Below are positions 1 through 12,363 of a stretch of DNA of 64,000 nt, one piece after another. The number at the start of each line of letters is the position of its first letter. Position 1 is the stretch's first letter. A program made the position numbers and the translations under genes. The notes below the pieces were generated by a model. The model saw only the letters and a program-made list of their open reading frames with translations, did no database searches and was not told the origin of the DNA. The stretch is from Calliopsis andreniformis (taxonomy: Eukaryota > Arthropoda > Insecta > Hymenoptera > Andrenidae), in assembly GCF_051401765.1 (NCBI RefSeq), contig NW_027480449.1, positions 3,472,001 to 3,536,000 of the forward strand, read 5' to 3'.

Positions 1-1590
1 GGATTGTCAACTGATTGTTGAGGACTGAGGGCTGAAGATTGAGGATTCAGGATTGAGGATTCAGAATTGAGGTTTGAGGACTGAGGATTGAGGTTTGAAG
101 AATGATTATTGACGATTGAGGGTTGAGAATTGAGGATTGAGGATTGAGGAATGAAGATTCAGGATTGGGTTATGAGGATTGAAGAATGAGGATTGAGGAT
201 TGAGGATTGAGTATTGAGGATTGAAGACTGAGTATTGAGGATTGAAGATTGAGGATTGAGAACTGAGGATTGAGGATTGAGTATTGAGGATTGAGGACAG
301 AGGGTTAAAGATTGAGTATTGAGGATTGAAGATTGAGGATTGTGGATTGAAGATTGAGAATTGAGGATTGAAGATTGAGGATTGAGGATTGAGGATTGAG
401 TGTTCAGGATTGAGGATTGAAGATTGAGGATTGGGGATTGAGGATTGAAGATTGAGGACTGAGGGTTGAGGGTTGATTATTGAGGAGTGGGTATTGAAAG
501 CTGAGAATTGAGGATATTCTATTGAGGATTGAGAATTGAGGACTGAGGATTGAGGATTGAAGATTGAGGATTGAGGATTGATGATTCATGATTGAGGACT
601 GAGTGTTGAGGATTGAGGTTTGAGGATTGAGGATTGACAACTGAATATTGAGGATTGACGGTTGATGAATGAGGACTGAGTGTTGAGGATTGAGGTTTGA
701 GAATTGAGGATTGACAATTGAATATTGACGATTGATGGTTGACGACTGAGGATTGAGGATTAAGGATTGAGGATTGAGGATTGGGTTTGAGGATTGAATA
801 TTGGGGATTGAGGATTGAATATTGAGGATTGAGGGTTGAGGACTGAGGATTGACAATTGAAGATGAGGATTGAGGATTGAACATTGAGGATTGAGATTTG
901 GGGTTTGAGAGATGAAGGATTAAGATCGAGGATTCAGTATTGAAAACTGAGAATTGACGATATTCTATTGAAGATTGAGGACTCAGGATTGAGGATTCAG
1001 AATTGAGGATTGAGGACTGAGGATTGAGGATAGAAGATTGAGTATTGAGGATTGAAGATTGAGGATTGCGGATTGTCGATTGAGGATTGAGGATGAGGGC
1101 TGAGTGTTGAGGATTGAGGTTTGAGGACTGAGGACTGAGGATTGAGGGTTGAGAATTGAGGATTGAGGATTGAGGATTGAAGATTGAGGATTGGGTATTG
1201 AGGATTGAAGGATGAGGATTGAGGATTGAGGATTGAGCATTGAGGATTAAAGGTTGAGCACTGAGGATTGAATACTGACGATTGAGGATAGAGGATTGAG
1301 GATTGAGGATTGAAGACTGAGTATTGAGGATTGAAGATTGAGGATTGAGGATTGAGGATTGAGGATTGAGGATTGAAGATTGAGTATTGAAAATTGAAGA
1401 CTGAGGATTGAGGGTTGAGGATTGACGACTGAGGATTGACGCTTGAGGATTGAGGATTGAGGATGGAGGATTGAAGAGAGAGGACTGAGTGTTGAGGACT
1501 GAGTGCTGAGAATTGATGTTTGAGGATTGAGATTTGATTATTGAATTTTGTGGATTGAGTATTGAACCATGTGAATTCAGGATATTCTAT
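1..1590 (+). repeat. Left block: partial copy of the 2877-bp-unit family
   Basis: Positions 1 to about 1100 match 6220 to about 7380, at an offset of 6219 at the very start and 6226 after a 7-bp difference. M1-type cores (TATTCTA heptamer) lie at 515 and 961, matching 6741 and 7187. After about 1180 the order departs from the 7.4 kb region and resembles pieces near 8.2-8.3 kb. The block ends at a core of the second module type (M4) at 1583. The left edge is cut by the window. Confidence 0.75.
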
Positions 1591-1862
1591 TGAGTATTGA
1601 GAATTGAGGATTGATGGTTGAGTATTGAGGATTGAGAATTGAGGATTGAGTATAGAAGATTGAGGATTGATGTTTGAGGATTGATGATGGAGGATTGAGT
1701 ATTGAGGATTGAGGATTGAGGATTGAGGATTGAGGATTGAGGATTGAAGATTGAGGATTGGGGACTGAGTGTAGAGGATTGAGTGATGAGAATTAATGTT
1801 TGTGGATAGAGATTTGAGGATTGCAGATTGAGTATCGAGTATTGAATACTGTGAATTGTGGA

Positions 1863-4133
1863 TATTCTATTGAGGATTGAGGATTGACAATTGATTGTCG
1901 AGGACTGAGGGCTGAAGATTGAGGATTCAGGATTGAGGATTCAGAATTGAGGTTTGAGGACTAAGGATTGAGGATTGAAGATTGAGTATTGAGGATTTAA
2001 GATTGACGATTGAGGATTGAGGATTGAGGATTGAAGATTGAGGATTGGGTATTGAGGATTGAAGAATGAGGATTGAGGATTGAGGATTGAGGATTGAGGA
2101 TTGAAGATTGAGTATTGAGGATTGAAGATTGAGTATTGAGGACTGAGGGTTGAGGATTGAGTATTGAGGATTGAGTATTGAGGATTGAGGATTGAGCATT
2201 GAGGATTGAGGATTGAAGATTGAGTATTGATGAGTGGAGATTGCGGATTGATTATTGAGGGTTGAGGTTTGAGGACGAGGACTGAGGGTTGAGGATTGAG
2301 GTTTGATGACAGAGGATTGAGGATTGAGGATTGAGAATTGATAATTGAGCATTGAGGGTTGAGGATTGAGGATTGAAGATTGAGGATTGAGGATTGATGA
2401 TCGAGGATTGAGGACTGAGTGTTGAGGATTGAGGTTTGAGAATTGAGGATCGACAATTGAATATTGAGGTTTGAAAATCGAGGATTGATGATTGAGGATT
2501 GAGGATTGAGGAGTGAGGATTGAGGATTGAATATTGAGTATTGAGGATTGAGGATGAGGGCTGAGGTTTGAGGTTTGAGGTTTAAGGACTGTGGACTGAG
2601 GTTTGAGGATTGAGAATTGAGGATTGAGGATTGAGGATTGAAGATTGAGTATTTGGTATTGAGGATTGAAGAATGAGGATTGAGGTTTGAGGATTGAGGA
2701 TTGAGGATTGAAGATTGAGTATTGAGGATTGAAAATTGACGATTGAGGATTGTCGATTGAAGATTGAGTATTGAACATTGAGGACTGAGTGTTGAGGGTT
2801 CAGTGATGAGAATTGATGTTAGTGGATAGAGGTTTGAAGGTTGCAGATTGAGTATTGAGTATTGAAAACTGTGAATTGAGGATTTTCTATTGAGGATTGA
2901 GGATTGTCAAATGATTGTTGATGACAGAGGGCTGAAGATTGAGGATTCAGGATTGAGGATTCGGGATTGAGGTTTAAGGACTGAGGACTGAGGTTTGAGG
3001 ATTGAGGATCGAGGATTGACGCTTGAGGATTGGGGGTTGAGGATGGAGGATTGAAAAGAGTGGACTGAGTGTTGAGGATTGAGTGTTGAGAATTGATGTT
3101 TGAGGATTGAGATTTGATTATTGAATATTGTGCATTGAGTATTGAACCATGAGGATTCAGGATACTCCATTGAGTATTGAGAATTGAGGATTGATGGTTG
3201 AGTATTGATCATTGGTGGTTGAGGGTTGTGTGTTGAATATTGAGGATTGAGGATTGAGGATTGAGGATTGATGATTGAGGATTGAATATTGAGTATTGAT
3301 GATTGAAGATTGAGGATTGGGTATTGAGTGTTGATGATTGAGGACGAGGACTGACGGCTGAGGATTGAGGTTTGAGGTTTGAGGATTGAGGATTGAGGAT
3401 TGAACATTGAGGATTGAGGATTGAGGATCGAGGATTGAGGGTTGAAGATTGAAGATTGAATATTGATGATTGAAGATTGAGGATTGAGGATTGAAGGTTG
3501 TGGATTGAGGACGTCGACTGACGGTTGAGTATTGATGTTTGAGGTCTGAAGATTGAGGATTGAGGATTGAGAATTGAGGATTGAGGATTGAGGATTGAAG
3601 ATTGAGGATTGGGTATTGAGGATTGAAGAATGAGGACTGAGGATTTAGGATTGAGGATCGAGGATTGAAGATTGAGTATTGAGGATTGAAGATTGAGGAT
3701 TGAGGATTGAGGATTGAGGATTGAGGATTGAGGATTCAGGATTGAGGATTGAGGATTGAGGATTGAAGATTGAGTATTAAGAATTGAAGACTGAGGATTG
3801 AGGGTTGAGGATTGAGGACTGATGGTTGAGTATTGAGGATTGAGGATTGAGGATTGAGTATAGAAGATTGAGGATTGATGTTTGAGGATTGATGATGGAG
3901 GATTGAGTATTGAGGATTGAGGATTGAAGATTGAGTATTGAGGACTGAAGATTGAGGATTGTGGATTGAGGATTGAGGATTGAGGATTGAGGATTGAGGA
4001 TTGAGGATTGAGGATTGAAGATTGAGGATTGGGGACTGAGTGTAGAGGATTGAGTGATGAGAAATAATGTTTGTGGATAGAGATTTGAGGATTGCAAATT
4101 GAGTATCGAGTATTGAAAACTGTGAATTGAGGA
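1863..4133 (+). repeat. Higher-order repeat, 2271-bp unit, copy 1
   Basis: The core at 1863, the altered core TTTTCTA at 2883 and the M4-type core TACTCCA at 3163 reappear at 4134, 5154 and 5434, exactly 2271 bases later. The - strand frames at 1941-2456 and 2907-3407 reappear at the same offset with only a few residue changes. Homology also runs left of 1863, to about 1600, matching about 3810-4133. There the later copy is 63 bases (nine heptamers) longer next to the GATGATGG landmark (1683 and 3891). Confidence 0.85.
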
Positions 4134-6040
4134 TATTCTATTGAGGATTGAGGATTGACAATTGATTGTCGAGGACTGAGGGCTGAAGATTGAGGATTCA
4201 GGATTGAGGATTCAGAATTGAGGTTTGAGGACTAAGGATTGAGGATTGAAGATTGAGTATTGAGGATTTAAGATTGACGATTGAGGATTGAGGATTGAGG
4301 ATTGAAGATTGAGGATTGGGTATTGAGGAATGAAGAATGAGGATTGAGGATTGAGGATTGAGGATTGAGGATTGAAGATTGAGTATTGAGGATTGAAGAT
4401 TGAGGATTGAGGACTGAGGATTGAGGATTGAGTATTGAGGATTGAGTATTGAGGATTGAGGATTGAGCATTGAGGATTGAGGATTGAAGATTGAGTATTG
4501 ATGAGTGGAGATTGCGGATTGATTATTGAGGGTTGAGGTTTGAGGACGAGGACTGAGGGTTGAGGATTGAGGTTTGATGACAGAGGATTGATGATTGAGG
4601 ATTGAGAATTGATAATTGAGGATTGAGGGTTGAGGATTGAGGATTGAAGATTGAGGATTGAGGATTGATGATCGAGGATTGAGGACTGAGTGTTGAGGAT
4701 TGAGGTTTGAGAATTGAGGATCGACAATTGAATATTGAGGTTTGAAAATCGAGGATTGATGATTGAGGATTGAGGATTGAGGAGTGAGGATTGAGGATTG
4801 AATATTGAGTATTGAGGATTGAGGATGAGGGCTGAGGTTTGAGGTTTGAGGTTTAAGGACTGTGGACTGAGGTTTGAGGATTGAGAATTGAGGATTGAGG
4901 ATTGAGGATTGAAGATTGAGGATTTGGTATTGAGGATTGAAGAATGAGGATTGAGGATTGAGGATTGAGGATTGAGGATTGAAGATTGAGTATTGAGGAT
5001 TGAAAATTGACGATTGAGTATTGTCGATTGAAGATTGAGTATTGAACATTGAGGACTGAGTGTTGAGGGTTCAGTGATGAGAATTGATGTTAGTGGATAG
5101 AGGTTTGAAGGTTGCAGATTGAGTATTGAGTATTGAAAACTGTGAATTGAGGATTTTCTATTGAGGATTGAGGATTGTCAAATGATTGTTGATGACTGAG
5201 GGCTGAAGATTGAGGATTCAGGATTGAGGATTCGGGATTGAGGTTTAAGGACTGAGGACTGAGGTTTGAGGATTAAGGATCGAGGATTGACGATTGAGGA
5301 TTGGGGGTTGAGGATGGAGGATTGAAAAGAGTGGACTGAGTGTTGAGGATTGAGTGTTGAGAATTGACGTTTGAGGATTGAGATTTGATTATTGAATATT
5401 GTGCATTGAGTATTGAACCATGAGGATTCAGGATACTCCATTGAGTATTGAGAATTGAGGATTGATGGTTGAGTATTGATCATTGGTGGTTGAGGGTTGT
5501 GTGTTGAATATTGAGGATTGAGGATTGAGGATTGAGGATTGATGATTGAGGATTGAATATTGAGTATTGATGATTGAAGATTGAGGATTGGGGATTGAGT
5601 GTTGATGATTGAGGACGAGGACTGACGGTTGAGGATTGAGGTTTGAGGTTTGAGGATTGAGGATTGAGGATTGAACATTGAGGATTGAGGATTGAGGATC
5701 GAGGATTGAGGGTTGAAGATTGAAGATTGAATATTGATGATTGAAGATTGAGGATTGAGGATTGAAGGTTGTGGATTGAGGACGAGGACTGACGGTTGAG
5801 TATTGATGTTTGAGGTCTGAAGATTGAGGATTGAGGATTGAGAATTGAGGATTGAGGATTGGGGATTGAAGATTGAGGATTGGGTATTGAGGATTGAAGA
5901 ATGAGGACTGAGGATTTAGGATTGAGGATCGAGGATTGAAGATTGAGTATTGAGGATTGAAGATTGAGGATTGAGGATTGAGGATTGAGGATTGAGGATT
6001 GAGGATTCAGGATTGAGGATTGAGGATTGAAGATTGAGTA
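4134..6040 (+). repeat. Higher-order repeat, 2271-bp unit, copy 2 (incomplete)
   Basis: This copy follows copy 1 directly and repeats it to about 6040 (matching about 3780 of copy 1). It then switches to a different series of heptamers. Cores are at 4134, 5154 and 5434. Small differences from copy 1 include loss of the unusual GACGTCGAC string (3510-3518 in copy 1, where this copy reads GACGAGGAC). Confidence 0.83.
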
Positions 6041-6609
6041 TTGAGGATTGAAGATTGACGATTGAGGATTGTGGATTGAAGATTGAGTATTGAACATTGA
6101 GGACTGAGTGTTGTGGGTTCAGTGATGAGAATTGAAGTTTGTGGATAGAGGTTTGAAGGTTGCAGATTCAGTATTGAGTATTGAAAACTGTGAATTGAGG
6201 ATATTCTTTTGAGGATTGAGGATTGTCAACTGATTGTTGAGGACTGAGGGCTGAAGATTGAGGATTCAGGATTGAGGATTCAGAATTGAGGTTTGAGGAC
6301 TGAGGATTGAGGTTTGAAGAATGATTATTGACGATTGAGGGTTGAGAATTGAGGATTGAGGATTGAGGAATGAAGATTGAGGATTGGGTTATGAGGATTG
6401 AAGAATGAGGATTGAGGATTGAGGATTGAGTATTGAGTATTGAGGATTGAAGACTGAGTATTGAGGATTGAAGATAGAGGACTGAGAACTGAGGATTGAG
6501 GATTGAGTATTGAGGATTGAGGATAGAGGGTTAAAGATTGAGTATTGAGGATTGAAGATTGAGGATTGTGGATTGAAGATTGAGAATTGAGGATTGAAGA
6601 TTGAGGATT
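6041..6609 (+). repeat. Linker between the 2271-bp and 2877-bp repeat blocks
   Basis: Heptamer satellite with an M1 module whose core is altered to TATTCTT at 6202. From 6220 onward the sequence repeats the first 390 bases of the window. It joins the two higher-order blocks with no non-repeat DNA. Confidence 0.7.
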
Positions 6610-9486
6610 GAGGATTGAGGATTGAGTGTTCAGGATTGAGGATTGAAGATTGAGGATTGAGGATTGAGGATTGAAGATTGAGGACTGAGGGTTGAGGGTT
6701 GATTATTGAGGAGTGGGTATTGAAAGCTGAGAATTGAGGATATTCTATTGAGGATTGAGAATTGAGGACTGAGGATTGAGGATTGAAGATTGAGGATTGA
6801 GGATTGATGATTCATGATTGAGGACTGAGTGTTGAGGATTGAGGTTTGAGGATTGAGGATTGACAATTGAATATTGAGGATTGATGGTCGATGAATGAGG
6901 ACTGAGTGTTGAGGATTGAGGTTTGAGAATTGAGGATTGACAATTGAATATTGACGATTGATGGTTGACGACTGAGGATTGAGGATTAAGGATTGAGGAT
7001 TGAGGACTGGGTTTGAGGATTGAATATTGAGGATTGAGGATTGAATATTGAGGATTGAGGGTTGAGGACTGAGGATTGACAATTGAGGATGAGGATTGAG
7101 GATTGAACATTGAGGATTGAGATTTGGGGTTTGAGAGATGAAGGATTAAGATCGAGGATTCAGCATTGAAAACTGAGAATTGACGATATTCTATTGAAGA
7201 TTGAGGACTCAGGATTGAGGATTCAGAATTGAGGTTTGAGGACTAAGGATTGAGGATAGAAGATTGAGTATTGAGGATTGAAGATTGAGGATTGCGGATT
7301 GTCGATTGAGGATTGAGGATGAGGGCTGAGTGTTGAGGATTGAGGTTTGAGGACTGAGGACTGAGGATTGAGGATTGAGAATTGAGGATTGAGGATTGAA
7401 GATTGAAGATTGAGGATTGGGTATTGTGGATTGAAGAATGAGGATTGAGGATTGAGGATTGAGGATTGAGGACTGAAGATTGAATATTGATGATTGAAGA
7501 TTGAGGATTGAGGATTGATGGTTGTGGATTGAGGACGAGGACTGAGGGTTGAGTATTGCTGTTTGATGTCTGAGGATTGAGGATTGAGGATTGAGGATTG
7601 ATGGTTGAGGGTTTTGTGTTGAATATTGAGGATTGAGGATTGAGGATTGAGGATTGAGTATTGAAGATTGAGGATTGGGGATTGAGGATAGACTATTGAG
7701 TATTGAGTATTGAGGATTGAGAATTGAGGATTGAGGATTGAGGATTGAGTATTGAGTAATGAAGATTGAGGATTGAGGATTGAGGATTGAGGATTGAGTA
7801 TTGAAGATTGAGGATTGATGATTGAGGATTGATGATTGAGGATTGAGGATTGATGATTGACTATTGAGGATTGATGGTTGAGGGTTGAGTGTTGAATATT
7901 GAGGATTGAGGATTGAGCATTGAGGATTGACGATTGAGGATTGACGATTGAGTATTGATGATTGAAGATGGGAGGATTGAGGATTGAGTGTTGTGGATTG
8001 AGGTCGAGGACTGACGGTTGAGGATTTAGGTTAGAGGGTTGTGGATTGAGGATTGAGAATGAGGGCTGAGGGTTGAGGATTGAGGTATGAGTATGGAATC
8101 CTGAATATTCAGGATATTCTATTGACTTTTGAAGATTGAGGATTGATGGTTGAGTATTGAGGATTGAGGATTGAGGATTGAGGATTGAGTATTGAAGATT
8201 GTGGATTGAGGATTGAAGATTGAGGATTGGGTAATGAGGATTGAAGAATGAGGATTGAGGATTGAGGATTGAGTATTGTGAATTAAAGGTTGAGTATTGA
8301 GGATTGAAGACTGACGATTGAGGATAGAGGATTGAGGATTGAGGATTGAGGATTGAGGATTGAAGACTGAGTATTGAGGATTGATGATTGAGGATTGAGA
8401 ATTGAGGATTGAGGATTGAGGATTGAAGATTGAGGATTGGGTATTGAGTATTGAAGAATGAGGATTGAGGATTGAGGATTGAGGATTGAGAATTGAGAAT
8501 TGAGGATGAGGACTGAGGGTTGAGGATTAAGGTTTGAGGAACGAGGATTGAGGATTGAGGATTGAGCACTGAGGATTGTCGATTGAGTATTGAAGATTGA
8601 GGATTGATTACTGAGGATTGAGGATTGAGGATTGAAGATTGAGGGTTCAGGATTGAGGATTGAAGAATGAGGATTGAGGAGTGAAGATTGAGGATTGAGG
8701 ATTGATGGTTGTGGATTGAGGACGAGGACTGAGGGTTGAGTATTGCTGTTTGATGTCTGAGGATTGAGGATTGAGGGTTGAGGATTGATGGTTGAGGGTT
8801 TTGTGTAGAATATTGAGGATTGAGGATTGAGGATTGAAGATTGAGGATTGAAGATTGAGGATTGAGGATTGAGGATAGACGATTGAGTATTGAGTATTGA
8901 GGATTGAGAATTAAGGATTGAGGATTGAGGATTGAGTATTGAGTAATGAAGATTGAGGATTGAGGATTGAGGATTGAGGATTGAGTATTGCAGATTGAGG
9001 ATTGATGATTGAGGATTGATGATTGAGGATTGAGGAATGAGGTTTCATGATTGAGGATTGAGGATCTATGGTTGAGGATTGAGGGCTGCATGTTGAGGAT
9101 TCAGGATTGAGGATTGAGGACTGAGCGTTGAGGGTTGAGCTTTGAAGATTGAGGACTGAGTATTGATGATTGATGATTGAGGACAGAGGCTTGAGGACTG
9201 AGGATTGAGGATTGAAGGTTGAGCATTGAGGATTGATGATTCATGATTGAGGACTGAGTGTTGAGGACTGAGGTTTGAGAATTGAGGATTGACAATTGAA
9301 TATTGACGATTGATGGTTGACGACTGAGGATTGAGGATTAAGGATTGAGGATTGAGTATTGAGGATTGAGGATTGAGGATTGATGGTTGAGGATTGAGGA
9401 TTGACGATTAAGGATTGACGATTGAGGATTGATGATTGAGGACTGTGGTTTGAGGACTGAGGATTGAGGATTGAGGATTGAGGATT
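6610..9486 (+). repeat. Higher-order repeat, 2877-bp unit, copy 1
   Basis: Cores at 6741, 7187 and 8115 recur at 9618, 10064 and 10992. The - strand frames at 6630-7082, 6745-7110 and 9101-9295 recur 2877 bases later. The period equals 411 heptamers and also 137 x 21, so both heptamer register and reading frame are kept between copies. The start is placed where homology to copy 2 begins, just left of the landmark GTGTTCAGG. This copy carries a 622-codon - strand open frame (7223-9091) that copies 2 and 3 do not keep intact. Confidence 0.9.
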
Positions 9487-12363
9487 GAGGATTGAGGTTT
9501 GAGTGTTCAGGATTGAGGATTGAAGATTGAGGATTGAGGATTGAGGATTGAAGGTTGAGGACTGAGGGTTGAGGGTTGATTATTGAGGAGTGGGTATTGA
9601 AAGCTGAGAATTGAGGATATTCTATTGAGGATTGAGAATTGAGGACTGAGGATTGAGGATTGAAGATTGAGGATTGAGGATTGATGATTCATGATTGAGG
9701 ACTGAGTGTTGAGGATTGAGGTTTGAGGATTGAGGATTGACAATTGAATATTGAGGATTGATGGTCGATGAATGAGGACTGTGTGTTGAGGATTGAGGTT
9801 TGAGAATTGAGGATTGACAATTGAATATTGACGATTGATGGTTGACGACTGAGTATTGAGGATTAAGGATTGAGGATTGAGGACTGGGTTTGAGGATTGA
9901 ATATTGAGGATTGAGGATTGAATATTGAGGATTGAGGGTTGAGGACTGAGGATTGACAATTGAGGATGAGGATTGAGGATTGAACATTGAGGATTGAGAT
10001 TTGGGGTTTGAGAGATGAAGGATTAAGATCGAGGATTCAGTATTGAAAACTGAGAATTGACGATATTCTATTGAAGATTGAGGACTCAGGATTGAGGATT
10101 CAGAATTGAGGTTTGAGGACTAAGGATTGAGGATAGAAGATTGAGTATTGAGGATTGAAGATTGAGGATTGCGGATTGTCGATTGAGGGTTGAGGATGAG
10201 GGCTGAGTGTTGAGGATTGAGGTTTGAGGACTGAGGACTGAGGATTGAGGATTGAGAATTGAGGATTGAGGATTGAAGATTGAAGATTGAGGATTGGGTA
10301 TTGTGGATTGAAGAATGAGGATTGAGGATTGAGGATTGAGGATTGAGGACTGAAGATTGAATATTGATTATTGAAGATTGAGGATTGAGGATTGATGGTT
10401 GTGTATTGAGGACGAGGACTGAGGGTTGAGTATTGCTGTTTGATGTCTGAGGATTGAGGATTGAGGATTGAGGATTGATGGTTGAGGGTTTTGTGTTGAA
10501 TATTGAGGATTGAGGATTGAGGATTGAGGATTGAGGATTGAAGATTGAGGATTGGGGATTGAGGATAGACTATTGAGTATTGAGTATTGAGGATTGAGAA
10601 TTGAGGATTGAGGATTGAGGATTGAGTATTGAGTAATGAAGATTGAGGATTGAGGATTGAGGATTGAGGATTGAGTATTGAAGATTGAGGATTGATGATT
10701 GAGGATTGATGATTGAGGATTGAGGATTGATGATTGACTATTGAGGATTGATGGTTGAGGGTTGAGTGTTGAATATTGAGGATTGAGGATTGAGCATTGA
10801 GGATTGACGATTGAGGATTGACGATTGAGTATTGATGATTGAAGATGGGAGGATTGAGGATTGAGTGTTGTGGATTGAGGTCGAGGACTGACGGTTGAGG
10901 ATTTAGGTTTGAGGGTTGTGGATTGAGGATTGAGAATGAGGGCTGAGGGTTGAGGATTGAGGTATGAGTATAGAATCCTGAAAATTCAGGATATTCAATT
11001 GACTTTTGAAGATTGAGTATTGATGGTTGAGTATTGAGGATTGAGGATTGAGGATTGAGGATTGAGTATTGAAGATTGTGGATTGAGGATTGAAGATTGA
11101 GGATTGGGTAATGAGGATTGAAGAATGAGGATTGAGGATTGAGGATTGAGTATTGAGGATTAAAGGTTGAGTATTGAGGATTGAAGACTGACGATTGAGG
11201 ATAGGGGATTGAGGATTGAGGATTGAGGATTGAGGATTGAAGATTGAGTATCGAGGATTGATGATTGAGGATTGAGAATTAAGGATTGAGGATTGAGGAT
11301 TGAAGATTGAGGATTGGGTATTGAGGATTGAAGAATGAGGATTGAGGATTGAGGATTGAGGATTGAGAATTGAGAATTGAGGATGAGGACTGAGGGTTGA
11401 GGATTAAGGTTTGAGGAACGAGGATTGAGGATTGTGGATTGAGGACTGAGGATTGACGATTGAGTATTGAAGATTGAGGATTGATTACTGAGGATTGAGG
11501 ATTGAGGATTGAGGATTGAGGGTTCAGGATTGAGGATTGAAGAATGAGGATTGAGGAGTGAAGATTGAGGATTGAGAATTGATGGTTGTGGATTGAGGAC
11601 GAGGACTGAGGGTTGAGTATAGCTGTTTGATGTCTGAGGATTGAGGATTGAGGATTGAGGATTGATGGTTGAGGGTTTTGTGTTGAATATTGAGGATTGA
11701 GGATTGAGGATTGAGGATTGAGGATTGAAGATTGAGGATTGGGGATTGAGGATAGACGATTGAGTATTGAGTATTGAGGATTGAGAATTGGGGATTGAGG
11801 ATTGAGGATTGAGTATTGAGTAATGAAGATTGAGGATTGAGGATTGAGGATTGAGGATTGAGTATTGAAGATTGAGGATTGATGATTGAGGATTGATGAT
11901 TGAGGATTGAGGATTGAGGTTTCAGGATTGAGGATTGAGGATCTATGGTTGAGGATTGAGGGCTGCATGTTGAGGATTCAGGATTGAGGATTGAGGACTG
12001 AGCGTTGAGGGTTGAGCTTTGAAGATTGAGGACTGAGTATTGATGATTGATGATTGAGGACAGAGGCTTGAGGACTGAGGATTGAGGATTGAAGGTTGAG
12101 CATTGAGGATTGATGATTCATGATTGAGGACTGAGTGTTGAGGACTGAGGTTTGAGAATTGAGGATTGACAATTGAATATTGACGATTGATGGTTGACGA
12201 CTGAGGATTGAGGATTAAGGATTGAGGATTGAGTATTGAGGATTGAGGATTGAGGATTGATGGTTGAGGATTGAGGATTGACGATTAAGGATTGACGATT
12301 GAGGATTGATGATTGAGGACTGTGGTTTGAGGACTGAGGATTGAGGATTGAGGATTGAGGATT
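9487..12363 (+). repeat. Higher-order repeat, 2877-bp unit, copy 2
   Basis: Cores are at 9618, 10064 and 10992 (the last reads TATTCAA). A segment of about 195 bp at 11978-12172 gives the same 64-residue - frame as 9101-9295 in copy 1. Differences from copy 1 are scattered single bases. Confidence 0.9.

Noticed and set aside
7223..9091. 622-residue - strand open frame as a real gene
   Set aside because: It is pure S-I-L-N-P-Q repeat with no other domain and reads the same in the other - frames. There is no purine-rich ribosome binding site upstream of the ATG (the - strand there is CT-rich), and the frame is broken in sister copies.
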